Positions 6,596 through 13,510 are shown, numbered from the stretch's first letter. The stretch: 14,047 nt of DNA from Candidatus Collierbacteria bacterium RIFOXYD1_FULL_40_9 (GCA_001776275.1 MFAQ01000046.1:5323-19369), one strand, 5' to 3'. Notes: generated by a model not told the origin, from the letters alone. Program-made: numbers and translations.

Positions 6596-7730
6596 TAACG
6601 CTCGTGCAACCTTCTATAAAGTTTCTTAGAATATTTTCCACCTTCTCCAGTGTTGATAACAATAAATACTCATTCGCAGAATGAGACAAATTTATTGGAC
6701 TGACTCCAAAAACAACACTCTTGCAACCCCAATTATCCTGAAGCATTTGGACTTCGTAATACCCAGCCAAACTAATATCTGCATAAACAACCTCTTCACC
6801 AGTGTCTCTAATGGCTTTCTCAAGGTCCTTCAAATCAATCTTTTCAGTTAACATTGAACCAAGATAAAACTTAAAATTCAAATTACTGACAGTTACCCCA
6901 ATCTCCTCGGAAATTTTAATAACCTCCTCTTTTACAAACTCTTGGTTGATATCTTGGTTAGCAATTCTAATCTCACAAACCACTTTTGCATAGTTCGGTA
7001 CTATGTTCCCCAAACCACTTACTTCCGAACTTCCATCACCATTGTCCTTCAAAACACCACCTTGTATGTAAGCTAAGTTTACTGTCGTCTTACCACCATC
7101 ACCCAAGTCCAATTCAGAACATCTTTTTTGAAACTTCTGGATTAACTCTACAGCTTTTTCTATTGCATTAACACCAAACTCTTTTCTGCCCGCATGTGCT
7201 GATTTACCGTGCACTTCAAAACCAAACTCAGTAATCCCCCTGCAACCATTCAATATTTTTCCATCTGTTGGCTCCACATTTACTATAAATTCTGGCTTAA
7301 AGTCAGAGATTTCTTTAAGTTTCAGAGCTCCTTTAAAGTCATACTCTTCGTCCACAGAAAAAACAAAAGCAAGTTCATCATTCTGAATTTCTGTCATAAG
7401 TTTGAGCATTATCGCCAAACCACTCTTCATATCTACTGCCCCCAACCCAAAAAGCTTATCCCCTTCTTCTCTTGGCTCAAACGGCCTATCAGTCTCCACT
7501 TTTGGCAACACTGTATCCATGTGTCCAAATAGTGCAATTTTTGGGTTAGGCTTGTTATAAACCAAAATATTTTTTCTCTCTCCCTCAACATCTTGAACAA
7601 CATAATTATACTTCGTGTTTGCCTTTATAAAGTTTTCAACATATTCTATTACACCTCTCTCGTCGTGAGCCTCATCGACAAACGAAGGAATTCTGATCAA
7701 GTCTTTAAGTACCTCTTTGGTTTCAAACAT
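6588..7730 (-). CDS. M20-family zinc peptidase/deacylase (ArgE/DapE/CPG2-like)
   Basis: A 380-residue metallohydrolase with a complete two-zinc site: His70 and Asp72 in GHMDTV, Asp100 in GLGAVDMKSG, Glu128 (general base) and Glu129 in DEEYDF, Glu153 in VEPTDG, and His350 in SHSANEYL. The dimerisation domain starts near HGKSAHAG (174-181). The family hydrolyses amide bonds of N-acyl amino acids or small peptides; the exact substrate is not readable. There is no signal peptide, so it is cytoplasmic. It is the first gene of a four-gene coupled operon with the unknown 358-residue protein, the phosphohistidine domain and the methyltransferase. Its ATG follows a TACAAT box by 6 nt, so the mRNA is probably leaderless. 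Confidence 0.9.
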   Translation of the reverse strand: MFETKEVLKDLIRIPSFVDEAHDERGVIEYVENFIKANTKYNYVVQDVEGERKNILVYNKPNPKIALFGHMDTVLPKVETDRPFEPREEGDKLFGLGAVDMKSGLAIMLKLMTEIQNDELAFVFSVDEEYDFKGALKLKEISDFKPEFIVNVEPTDGKILNGCRGITEFGFEVHGKSAHAGRKEFGVNAIEKAVELIQKFQKRCSELDLGDGGKTTVNLAYIQGGVLKDNGDGSSEVSGLGNIVPNYAKVVCEIRIANQDINQEFVKEEVIKISEEIGVTVSNLNFKFYLGSMLTEKIDLKDLEKAIRDTGEEVVYADISLAGYYEVQMLQDNWGCKSVVFGVSPINLSHSANEYLLLSTLEKVENILRNFIEGCTSVNA

Positions 7731-7736
7731 GGCTCA

Positions 7737-7742
7737 ATTGTA
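7737..7742 (-). promoter_or_regulatory. -10 box of the M20 operon, leaderless spacing
   Basis: TACAAT (7742-7737, minus strand) ends 6 nt before ATG 7730, so the expected start site is the A of the ATG. No Shine-Dalgarno sequence is present. I do not see a convincing -35 element; the region 17 bp upstream is the stem of the EamA terminator. Confidence 0.5.
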
Positions 7743-7754
7743 CCCCAAAGACAC

Positions 7755-7782
7755 AAAAAACGGGCGCCTTCTATAGGCGCCC
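7755..7782 (-). terminator. Intrinsic terminator after the EamA gene
   Basis: A perfect 7-bp stem GGGCGCC/GGCGCCC (7782-7776 and 7768-7762) has a 7-nt loop and is followed by G and six T (7760-7755) on the minus strand. It separates the transporter transcript from the M20 operon. Confidence 0.85.
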
Positions 7783-7790
7783 AAACGCTA

Positions 7791-8741
7791 CTAACCCTCC
7801 ATCAATATTTCTTTTCTTCGTCGTTTTTCAAATTCCTTGTTTTTATTTCGCAAATAAGATGCCAACGCTACAAAAGCTAGAGACACTACTAGTATTGCTG
7901 CACCAATTATTTGAGAAAATGACATTAACGTCCCAAGAATTACAAAGTTAATTAAGCCAGCAAAACCCATTTCAGATGCCAAAACAGCGTTACCCAAGTC
8001 AGCATCAAACTTTGCAAAGCCAGTCAATTCCAAAAAGAGCGATCCAACAGCCACAACTGCAGACATTCCTAAAACCAACCAAGCATCCATCGTAATGACT
8101 GACGTTATGAAGCGTTGATTTGTAAGCAAAACAATTACTGCTGTAATCACTGCTAACGAAGCAAATTCATACAAAGCAACAACAGGCTTATCCTCTCCTT
8201 TAACCAACAGCATACCCATCGCTTCAGATTTAACTGCCTCAAACAAGCCAGCGATCATTGCGATTACAATCCCTATACTAAAAGCACTTATGGGGAAAGT
8301 AAATACAAGTAAACCTGTGACCACCATCAAGTAACTAAGGTAGTCGAACCACTCCTTATTTTTACTCCCGAAAATTGACTTGATAATGCCCCCAAAGATA
8401 ACTTTAGATGAGAATAGATAAAAAAGAGCCACTGTAGGTCCAATCTCCAGTGTTGCATATACAAAACTAATATTAAAAATTGGTCGGCAAACGATGTCTA
8501 CGGCAAGCCATCGCATATCATATTCTTTATAATGCTTAAGCTTGTATCTAAAACCAACGACAAGCAGCCACACAACGGTCAACGCTAATGCCGCCAAGGC
8601 TCTAAATGTTACTTGGCCAACATTATCAAAGACAGTTGAAAGGCCAACAACAACCACCCCAGAAAAAGCATACAAAAGCATACTTCCAAACAAAGAAAGA
8701 AAACCTTGTACGGAATTTTTCTTTTCTGTCAAAACGTTCAT
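7791..8741 (-). CDS. EamA/DMT-family transporter
   Basis: A 316-residue inner-membrane protein with about ten hydrophobic helices in two five-helix halves. The first half includes segments near 12-36, 41-63, 77-97, 100-122 and 133-150, and the second runs from 153 to about 296. The C-terminal tail is highly charged (KEFEKRRRKE), as expected for the cytoplasmic side. DMT/EamA members move amino acids, metabolites or nucleotides; the substrate is unknown. ATG 8741 is chosen because AAGGAGG (8753-8747) sits 5 nt upstream; the in-frame TTG at 8756 overlaps that ribosome site. A strong promoter lies 140 bp upstream with a terminator in between, so the gene is probably attenuated. It has its own terminator downstream. 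Confidence 0.88.
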   Translation of the reverse strand: MNVLTEKKNSVQGFLSLFGSMLLYAFSGVVVVGLSTVFDNVGQVTFRALAALALTVVWLLVVGFRYKLKHYKEYDMRWLAVDIVCRPIFNISFVYATLEIGPTVALFYLFSSKVIFGGIIKSIFGSKNKEWFDYLSYLMVVTGLLVFTFPISAFSIGIVIAMIAGLFEAVKSEAMGMLLVKGEDKPVVALYEFASLAVITAVIVLLTNQRFITSVITMDAWLVLGMSAVVAVGSLFLELTGFAKFDADLGNAVLASEMGFAGLINFVILGTLMSFSQIIGAAILVVSLAFVALASYLRNKNKEFEKRRRKEILMEG

Positions 8742-8806
8742 AACAACCTCCTTCAAGGTTTAGAAATTTTTAAAGATCAAACTTAGTCAAACACTTATTT
8801 TATTTT

Positions 8807-8830
8807 AAAAAAGCGCCAATAAGGCGCTTT
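8807..8830 (-). terminator. Terminator in the 5' leader of the EamA gene
   Basis: On the minus strand AAAGCGCC/GGCGCTTT with a 5-nt loop (8830-8810) runs into a T6 stretch (8812-8807). It lies about 45 nt downstream of the predicted start site and 66 nt before the EamA ATG. No gene ends here on either strand, so its likely role is premature termination of the EamA transcript. I found no clear competing antiterminator. Confidence 0.7.
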
Positions 8831-8842
8831 AATTAATCAAAT

Positions 8843-8875
8843 TTACTTATGAATAAAGTTGAAATGTTTAATCAC
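8843..8875 (-). CDS. Possible 10-codon leader ORF (GTG start)
   Basis: GTG at 8875 begins 7 nt after the -10 box TATGAT, at or next to the predicted start site. It opens a 10-codon frame (M)IKHFNFIHK ending in TAA 8845-8843, 12 nt before the terminator stem. Two His, two Phe and two Ile codons are notable, but no structural switch is visible. The ORF could be chance; its leaderless placement repeats the arrangement at 4328. Confidence 0.35.
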   Translation of the reverse strand: MIKHFNFIHK

Positions 8876-8882
8876 TGTGCAA

Positions 8883-8911
8883 ATCATATTTTATATCTAC
8901 ACCTATGTCAA
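8883..8911 (-). promoter_or_regulatory. Consensus sigma70-type promoter for the EamA leader
   Basis: A perfect -35 TTGACA (8911-8906), a 17-bp spacer and -10 TATGAT (8888-8883) on the minus strand make this the best promoter in the window. The start site is expected near 8876. It drives a leader of about 135 nt containing a small ORF and a terminator before the transporter gene. Confidence 0.8.
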
Positions 8912-8934
8912 CATCCAAAATAACAACTATGGTG

Positions 8935-8976
8935 TACAATCAAACTGTTTACCGATCTTTTACATAAAAAAAGGAG
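8935..8976 (+). promoter_or_regulatory. Promoter -10 box and ribosome site of the GNAT gene
   Basis: TACAAT at 8935-8940 predicts a start near 8947. A strong AAGGAG ribosome site (8971-8976) lies 6 nt before ATG 8983. No good -35 is visible. Unlike the leaderless genes, this one has a conventional 5' UTR of about 36 nt. The 8742-8982 gap otherwise holds only the divergent EamA promoter, leader and terminator. Confidence 0.5.
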
Positions 8977-8982
8977 TGACCC

Positions 8983-9663
8983 ATGTCACAATTCATTATC
9001 AGACAATTCGACAAATACTTTGTCGAAAAAGATGATCATTTTTTGCATCAACTCTCAACTTTTTACTGCAACATCTGGCGTTTTGACCCCAATTTTGCCG
9101 AATACATGCAATGCACCAATGGTGATTGTGGAAAATACTTTAGCTACAATGATTATCATCAAAAAAATATCACTTGTTGTACAATTTGTTCCTCACCTCT
9201 AACAGATGCATGGAAAGAAGATGATGTCGCACAAACCATCATCAACTTAATCAACATGGAAGAAGACTTCTTTGGTGTAGTTGCAGTTCTTCCCGATTTT
9301 ACAAACACCATCCTTGGTTTCTGTTGGGGATACAACAAGAAACTCGAAACAATTACAGATAAAAAAGTTCAACAGGCAGTTTTCAACGATTCCGGCTACA
9401 CTCCATACTTTAACGAAATCGCCTCAGATACCAGCTACAGAAATCAAGGTATTGGATCAAGCCTCTGCCGCACGCTCACTGAATGGATGCAAAGAACCAG
9501 TCCCAACATCCCAGGCTACCTACATACCCATGAAAATAGTCCTGCCAGAAGACTCTTCGAAAAAGCCGGCTACAACTTTCTCTGTTACGACGAAAAGATG
9601 GGTGATGGTCGCATCTTTATGTATGTAGACAAGTGTAAAAATCTCACTCCAGAAAACCTCTAA
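8983..9663 (+). CDS. GNAT-family N-acetyltransferase with zinc-ribbon-like insert
   Basis: A 226-residue protein. Its C-terminal half carries the GNAT acetyl-CoA motif RNQGIGSS (153-160, the R/Q-x-x-G-x-G/A type) and motif B, NSPARRLFEKAGY (185-197), after the strand FNEIASD. The N-terminal part has an unusual Cys cluster: Cys44, Cys49, Cys65, Cys66 and Cys69, spaced like a zinc ribbon. It acetylates an amine on an unknown acceptor, which could be a protein N terminus, an amino sugar, an antibiotic or an aminoacyl-nucleotide. It precedes hisS1 on the same strand, with a terminator-like hairpin in the 63-bp gap, so partial readthrough into hisS1 is possible. Confidence 0.82.
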   Translation: MSQFIIRQFDKYFVEKDDHFLHQLSTFYCNIWRFDPNFAEYMQCTNGDCGKYFSYNDYHQKNITCCTICSSPLTDAWKEDDVAQTIINLINMEEDFFGVVAVLPDFTNTILGFCWGYNKKLETITDKKVQQAVFNDSGYTPYFNEIASDTSYRNQGIGSSLCRTLTEWMQRTSPNIPGYLHTHENSPARRLFEKAGYNFLCYDEKMGDGRIFMYVDKCKNLTPENL

Positions 9664-9668
9664 ATACT

Positions 9669-9697
9669 GCCCTGCCATTTTTTGTGGTAGGGCTTTT
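9669..9697 (+). terminator. Terminator-like hairpin between the GNAT gene and hisS1
   Basis: A 9-bp stem GCCCUGCCA/UGGUAGGGC (one G-U pair, 7-nt loop, 9669-9693) is followed by only four T (9694-9697), so termination is probably partial. AGGG (9689-9692) can instead pair with CCCU (9699-9702), which would break the stem. This could make it a small switch in the hisS1 leader. Confidence 0.6.
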
Positions 9698-9726
9698 ACC
9701 CTCAAAAAAATAATAAGGAGATCAAA

Positions 9727-11070
9727 ATGGCAAAAGACAATTTTGGCAGAAAATCACAAAACTACAAAGGCACCAGAGACTATGCTGGAATAGATGCCGC
9801 AAAAAGAAATTATGTCATTGACCAGATTAAATCTGTTTTTGAGCTTTTTGGATTTGAACCACTAGACACACCAGCAATAGAACTTATGAGAATTTTGGAT
9901 GATAAGTACGGCGAAGAAGGCCAAAAAAATATTTTTCGACTTTCCTCAAGTAAAGAAGACTCTCTTGGTGGTCTCCGCTACGATCACACCGTGCCCTTGG
10001 CTCGTTTCATGGCCCAAAATCCAGGCTCCAAAATTTTACCCTACCGGCGTTATGCTATTGGTAAAGTCTGGCGCAACGAATCCGTTCAGGCTGGGCGTTA
10101 CCGAGAATTCATCCAATGCGACTTCGACACAGTGGGATCAGACTCATTGGTCGTCGATGCCGAAATCATCGCTATGAACTTTCAAGTTCTTACCCGACTT
10201 GGTTTCCCAAAAGATATTTTTACTATTCAGTACAACGACCGTCGCCTTTTAAATGTTATGACAAATGCCATTGGTTGCAACGAAACCAATGCCATTGAAG
10301 TTCTCCGAGCTTGGGATAAATTAGAAAAAATTGGCTTAGAAGCTACTATTAAGGAACTCAAAGAAAAAGGTGTTTCCCGCGCCGTCATCGCAAACTACGA
10401 AACTTTGTCAAGCAATCTCCTCAAATCTCAAAATCAATTTCAATATCTCCAACAAGTTCTGGGTTCAGATGGCGAAGACGCCCTCAATATCATCACCAAC
10501 ATTTTCTACTATGCCCAAAGCCTTGGCGTTCCTACCCAAAACGTCGTCTTCAATCCGCTTTTAGCCCGTGGATTGGACTACTATACTGGACCAATCTTTG
10601 AAACCGTCATTGAAAGCGCTGGTATCGGCTCCATCAGTGGTGGTGGACGCTTTGACCGGTTGATTGCCGAAATGGGCGGACCAGACCTTCCTGCTAGTGG
10701 TAGTAGTTTTGGCCTGGAGCGTGTTATTAGTGTCATGGATCAACTGGAAATCCAATTCCCCATCCAAGTCACCGCCCCAGTCTTTGTCACCATCTTCGAT
10801 CCAACAAATCTCGACCTCGTTAAATATTCCTTCACTGTTGCCGCAAATCTGCGACTTGACGGTATCCCTGTTGAGGTTTATACTGGCAACCAAGCGAATT
10901 TAGGAAAGCAATTTGACATCGCAAACAGAAAAGGAAGCGAAATTGTACTTGTTTTAGGGCCAGATGAACTGTCCAAAAACAAAATTACAGTCAAGTTTCT
11001 AAAAACCTGGGAACAATTCACAATCCCACTTTCTGCCTTAACGACGCAAATTCTTAAACTACTTTCTTAA
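9727..11070 (+). CDS. hisS: Histidyl-tRNA synthetase 1, divergent type
   Basis: Full-length 447-residue HisRS. Class II motif 2 is KVWRNESVQAGRYREF (113-128). HisA motif ARGLDYYTG (280-288), HisB motif SGGGRFDRL (304-312) and motif 3 FGLERV (328-333) follow, with a C-terminal anticodon-binding domain from about 350. The catalytic arginines are present. The motif-2 loop is ESVQAGR where canonical bacterial HisRS has ERPQKGR, and RNE...DTVGSDS...DAEI recalls the divergent alphaproteobacterial HisRS. It starts at ATG 9727 with AAGGAG (9715-9720) 6 nt upstream. tRNA-His begins 19 bp after its stop with no promoter between, so enzyme and cognate tRNA appear to be one transcript. A second HisRS lies downstream on the opposite strand. 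Confidence 0.93.
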   Translation: MAKDNFGRKSQNYKGTRDYAGIDAAKRNYVIDQIKSVFELFGFEPLDTPAIELMRILDDKYGEEGQKNIFRLSSSKEDSLGGLRYDHTVPLARFMAQNPGSKILPYRRYAIGKVWRNESVQAGRYREFIQCDFDTVGSDSLVVDAEIIAMNFQVLTRLGFPKDIFTIQYNDRRLLNVMTNAIGCNETNAIEVLRAWDKLEKIGLEATIKELKEKGVSRAVIANYETLSSNLLKSQNQFQYLQQVLGSDGEDALNIITNIFYYAQSLGVPTQNVVFNPLLARGLDYYTGPIFETVIESAGIGSISGGGRFDRLIAEMGGPDLPASGSSFGLERVISVMDQLEIQFPIQVTAPVFVTIFDPTNLDLVKYSFTVAANLRLDGIPVEVYTGNQANLGKQFDIANRKGSEIVLVLGPDELSKNKITVKFLKTWEQFTIPLSALTTQILKLLS

Positions 11071-11089
11071 ATTACGTCCAAAGCAACGT

Positions 11090-11162
11090 GGGCAGGTAGC
11101 TTAGTGGCCTAGAGCAATAGTCTGTGGAACTATGATCGCGGGTTCGAATCCCGTTCTGCCCA
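11090..11162 (+). tRNA. tRNA-His(GUG) lacking G-1:C73
   Basis: Complete cloverleaf. Acceptor GGGCAGG (11090-11096) pairs with TCTGCCC (11155-11161). U8-A9 are at 11097-11098, and the D stem is GCTT/GAGC. The anticodon stem ATAGT/ACTAT has loop CTGTGGA with anticodon GTG at 11124-11126. The variable loop has 4 nt, and the T arm is GCGGG-TTCGAAT-CCCGT. By this numbering position -1 is T and position 73 is A, not the G-1 and C73 usual for bacterial tRNA-His. T-1 could pair with A73, and G at 11088 with C at 11163, extending the helix to nine pairs. CCA is not encoded. It is probably co-transcribed with hisS1. Confidence 0.92.
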
Positions 11163-11191
11163 CCTCTTTGGAACTCCACCTCCAATCCCCG

Positions 11192-11220
11192 CCCCCTCTT
11201 ATTTAGAGGGGGTTTTATTT
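11192..11220 (+). terminator. Terminator of the hisS1-tRNA-His transcript
   Basis: A perfect 7-bp stem CCCCCTC/GAGGGGG (11192-11198 and 11206-11212, 7-nt loop) is followed by TTTTATTTT on the plus strand. The T run covers the stop codon of the convergent S66 peptidase gene. Confidence 0.88.
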
Positions 11221-12183
11221 TAAAACCAGTTCTGAATTTATCTTTTTTATGTCTAGTAGTACTTCTCCACCAATTACCCAAGTAATTTTGGGATCAGTGT
11301 GACCAAAATCAACATTCGCCAAAATTGGTTTATTTTTTAACTCTGGGATATCCCCAATAATCATTTCCAATTGTTCTCTCAACATCTTTGTCTTTTTCTG
11401 AAAACGCCCCAAAACAAATCCTTTAACATCCAAAGCTCCCTCTATCTGCATTAACGACCTTAAATTACGCGAAAACTCACCAGCCGTCGACATCGAGTCA
11501 TCTTCTATAAATAAAATCTTGTTTCTAATATCTGGCATATATTTTGTTCCTTGAAGTAAGTTCAAACTACAAAGATTTCCTCCAACAACTACACCATCTA
11601 CCCTTCCTTCATTCAAAACCCACCAACCTTTGTTTTTTACAAATTTCCTTTTTTCTTGGTTTTTTGTCCATCTGTCATCACTCCATTCTTTTGAAGGTTT
11701 AACCAGGACCTCATCGTTTTCCATCGCTTCTTTTACAAAATACTCCATGGTATATTCAAATCCATACTTCTGTCCAAAGTTTCTAAAATTTGGCATTTGA
11801 TAAGTTTTCAGTCCTGTCATGGTATAAATTGCATTACCAAGTACTGTAATATCAGACATTCCTCCAAAAAATTTAGGATACTTTTTAAGTATTTCCCAGT
11901 CAATTTTGTCTAGTAAAAAATTACTGTTATACCCACCAATTGCACATATTATTCCTTTAACACTCTTGTCCGCAAACGCCTCATGTAAGTCATTAAGCCT
12001 ATTCTCAATGCTCGTTGATTCCATTAAATCCACCTCTTTTACATGTTTCCCAAAACTAACTTTAAAACCCAAACCTGTTAATCTCTTCAATGCCATCTCC
12101 CAAACTGGCGCAGGTATCATTTTGCCAGAATAACTTGGGGCAATAATCCTCACCTCGTCACTCTTCTTCAATAGGTATTTCAC
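11215..12183 (-). CDS. MccF-like S66-family serine peptidase (LD-carboxypeptidase superfamily)
   Basis: A 322-residue S66 peptidase without a signal peptide, so cytoplasmic. The Ser-Glu-His triad is readable: Ser110 in GGMSD, Glu227 in FIEDD, His295 in FGHTDPK. Features beyond the LdcA core match the microcin C immunity peptidase MccF: GGYNSNFLL (83-91), the inserted EWSDDRW (166-172) where MccF has KWSDE with its substrate-stacking Trp, and VVGGNLCSL...GTKYMPDI. MccF-type enzymes cleave the amide of aminoacyl-nucleotide inhibitors, while LdcA types trim murein peptides; I favour the MccF clade. The start is GTG 12183, 2 nt after the hisS2 stop and without a Shine-Dalgarno sequence, so it is probably coupled to hisS2. 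It is the last gene of the HIT-hisS2-S66 operon. Confidence 0.85.
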   Translation of the reverse strand: MKYLLKKSDEVRIIAPSYSGKMIPAPVWEMALKRLTGLGFKVSFGKHVKEVDLMESTSIENRLNDLHEAFADKSVKGIICAIGGYNSNFLLDKIDWEILKKYPKFFGGMSDITVLGNAIYTMTGLKTYQMPNFRNFGQKYGFEYTMEYFVKEAMENDEVLVKPSKEWSDDRWTKNQEKRKFVKNKGWWVLNEGRVDGVVVGGNLCSLNLLQGTKYMPDIRNKILFIEDDSMSTAGEFSRNLRSLMQIEGALDVKGFVLGRFQKKTKMLREQLEMIIGDIPELKNKPILANVDFGHTDPKITWVIGGEVLLDIKKINSELVLK

Positions 12184-12185
12184 CG

Positions 12186-13496
12186 TTATTTCAATTTTTT
12201 AATTACTTCCTCAACACTCATCATCTCCTGCTCCCCCGTCTTCATATTTTTTAGAGTGACCTTTTTTAGTTTTATTTCGTCTTCTCCTATTATCGCTACA
12301 AAGGGTACTCCCACTTTATTTGCATAACTCAACTTTTTCTTAAATTTATCATCTTCGATATATACTTCCGTTTTTATTCCATTAGTACGCAATTCGTTTG
12401 CAACCTCCAAGGCAAACTTCAAATCATCATCCAAAGTAATCACCATGACCTTGGCAGGTGTATTACTCTCCGTAGCAATTATTCCAGACGCCAACAGTTG
12501 GCTAAATAACCTCGATAAACCAATAGAAATTCCCACCCCTGGGTAACTTACATCAGTGTAGCTCTCAGCCAAGTCATCATATCTACCTCCACTACAAACA
12601 CTACCACTAATTCTCTCATCTAAAAGAACTGTTTCGTAAACAGTTCCAGTGTAGTAAGAAAGCCCTCTGGCAATTGCCAAATCTAATTTTAAGTTTTTCT
12701 CTGGCACTCCAAACTCATATGCTCTCTTTATTACTTCCTCTAGCTCATTTACACCTTGCTCAAAACTCTCGTTAGAAATCCCCATCTTCCTTAACTGATC
12801 GACAATTTCCGTGTTAGTCCCAAAAATTTTTACGAAATCAATTACTTTATTAGCACCACCAAGGTCCAACCCAACTTTAACCAGCTCTTCCACGACACTA
12901 TCTTTACCAATTTTCTCAAGCTTGTCGACAATTCTAAGAACGTCATCTGTTTTATCTTTATAACCAAAACTCTCCACAAGGCCAGTCAATACCTTTCTAT
13001 TACTAATTCTTATTACAAAATCGCCAAAGTTTAATTTACTAAACAGTCTATAAATCACCGCTGGTATTTCTGCATCATTAATCAGTCCCAATTTCCCGTT
13101 CCCTATTACATCAATATCACATTGATAAAACTCTCTGAATCTTCCCTTTTGCGGACGCTCTCCCCTAAATACTTTCCCTACCTGATATCGACGAAAGGGA
13201 AAGTTTAGTCTTTGTGCATTCATAGCCACAAAACGAGCCAGTGGAACAGTCAGATCAAATCGCAAAGACAAATCATCTTCCCCTCTATTAAATCTATATA
13301 TCTCTTTCTTGGTATCCTCACCGATTTTAGCCAAAAGCACATCCGAGTACTCCACCATCGGTGACTCCAATGGCACAAAACCAAATTCCTCATACGTCTC
13401 CCTTATAATTTGCAGATATTTATTAAACAGTATCTGCTCATCAGGAAGCAGCTCCATAAAGCCTGCTAATATTCTTGGTTCCACTTTGTTTTTCAT
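12186..13496 (-). CDS. hisS: Histidyl-tRNA synthetase 2, canonical motif-2 loop
   Basis: A second complete HisRS, 436 residues. Motif 1 region GFMELLPDEQ, motif 2 VFRGERPQKGRFREFYQCD (109-127), HisA ARGLSYYTG (276-284, with Ser280 where Asp is usual), HisB SGGRYDDLA (302-310), motif 3 IGLSRL (325-330) and a C-terminal anticodon-binding domain from about 350 are all present. The motif-2 loop is the canonical bacterial ERPQKGR. HisZ is excluded because the catalytic motifs and C-terminal domain are intact and no hisG is nearby. ATG 13496 is preferred to the in-frame TTG at 13505; neither has a Shine-Dalgarno sequence. It lies between the HIT gene (9 bp upstream) and the S66 gene (2 bp downstream), so it is in their operon. 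It shares little beyond motifs with HisRS1 and does not look like a recent duplicate. Confidence 0.93.
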   Translation of the reverse strand: MKNKVEPRILAGFMELLPDEQILFNKYLQIIRETYEEFGFVPLESPMVEYSDVLLAKIGEDTKKEIYRFNRGEDDLSLRFDLTVPLARFVAMNAQRLNFPFRRYQVGKVFRGERPQKGRFREFYQCDIDVIGNGKLGLINDAEIPAVIYRLFSKLNFGDFVIRISNRKVLTGLVESFGYKDKTDDVLRIVDKLEKIGKDSVVEELVKVGLDLGGANKVIDFVKIFGTNTEIVDQLRKMGISNESFEQGVNELEEVIKRAYEFGVPEKNLKLDLAIARGLSYYTGTVYETVLLDERISGSVCSGGRYDDLAESYTDVSYPGVGISIGLSRLFSQLLASGIIATESNTPAKVMVITLDDDLKFALEVANELRTNGIKTEVYIEDDKFKKKLSYANKVGVPFVAIIGEDEIKLKKVTLKNMKTGEQEMMSVEEVIKKLK

Positions 13497-13504
13497 GCTA
13501 AACA

Positions 13505-13510
13505 ATTATA
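13505..13510 (-). promoter_or_regulatory. Possible internal leaderless promoter for hisS2 (-10 only)
   Basis: TATAAT (13510-13505, minus strand) overlaps the HIT stop codon and ends 8 nt before ATG 13496, which has no ribosome site. The spacing matches the leaderless pattern elsewhere in the window. I see no -35 box, and the hexamer could come from the codons around the stop. Confidence 0.3.

Noticed and set aside
11072..11281. Minus-strand ORF of 69 codons containing NGIRTRDHSS and RPLSYLP
   Set aside because: This is the antisense translation of tRNA-His and its terminator, a well-known source of false proteins.
12186..13496. HisRS2 as HisZ, the regulatory paralogue for ATP-PRT
   Set aside because: HisZ lacks the catalytic HisA/HisB features and the anticodon domain; all are present here and there is no hisG in the window.
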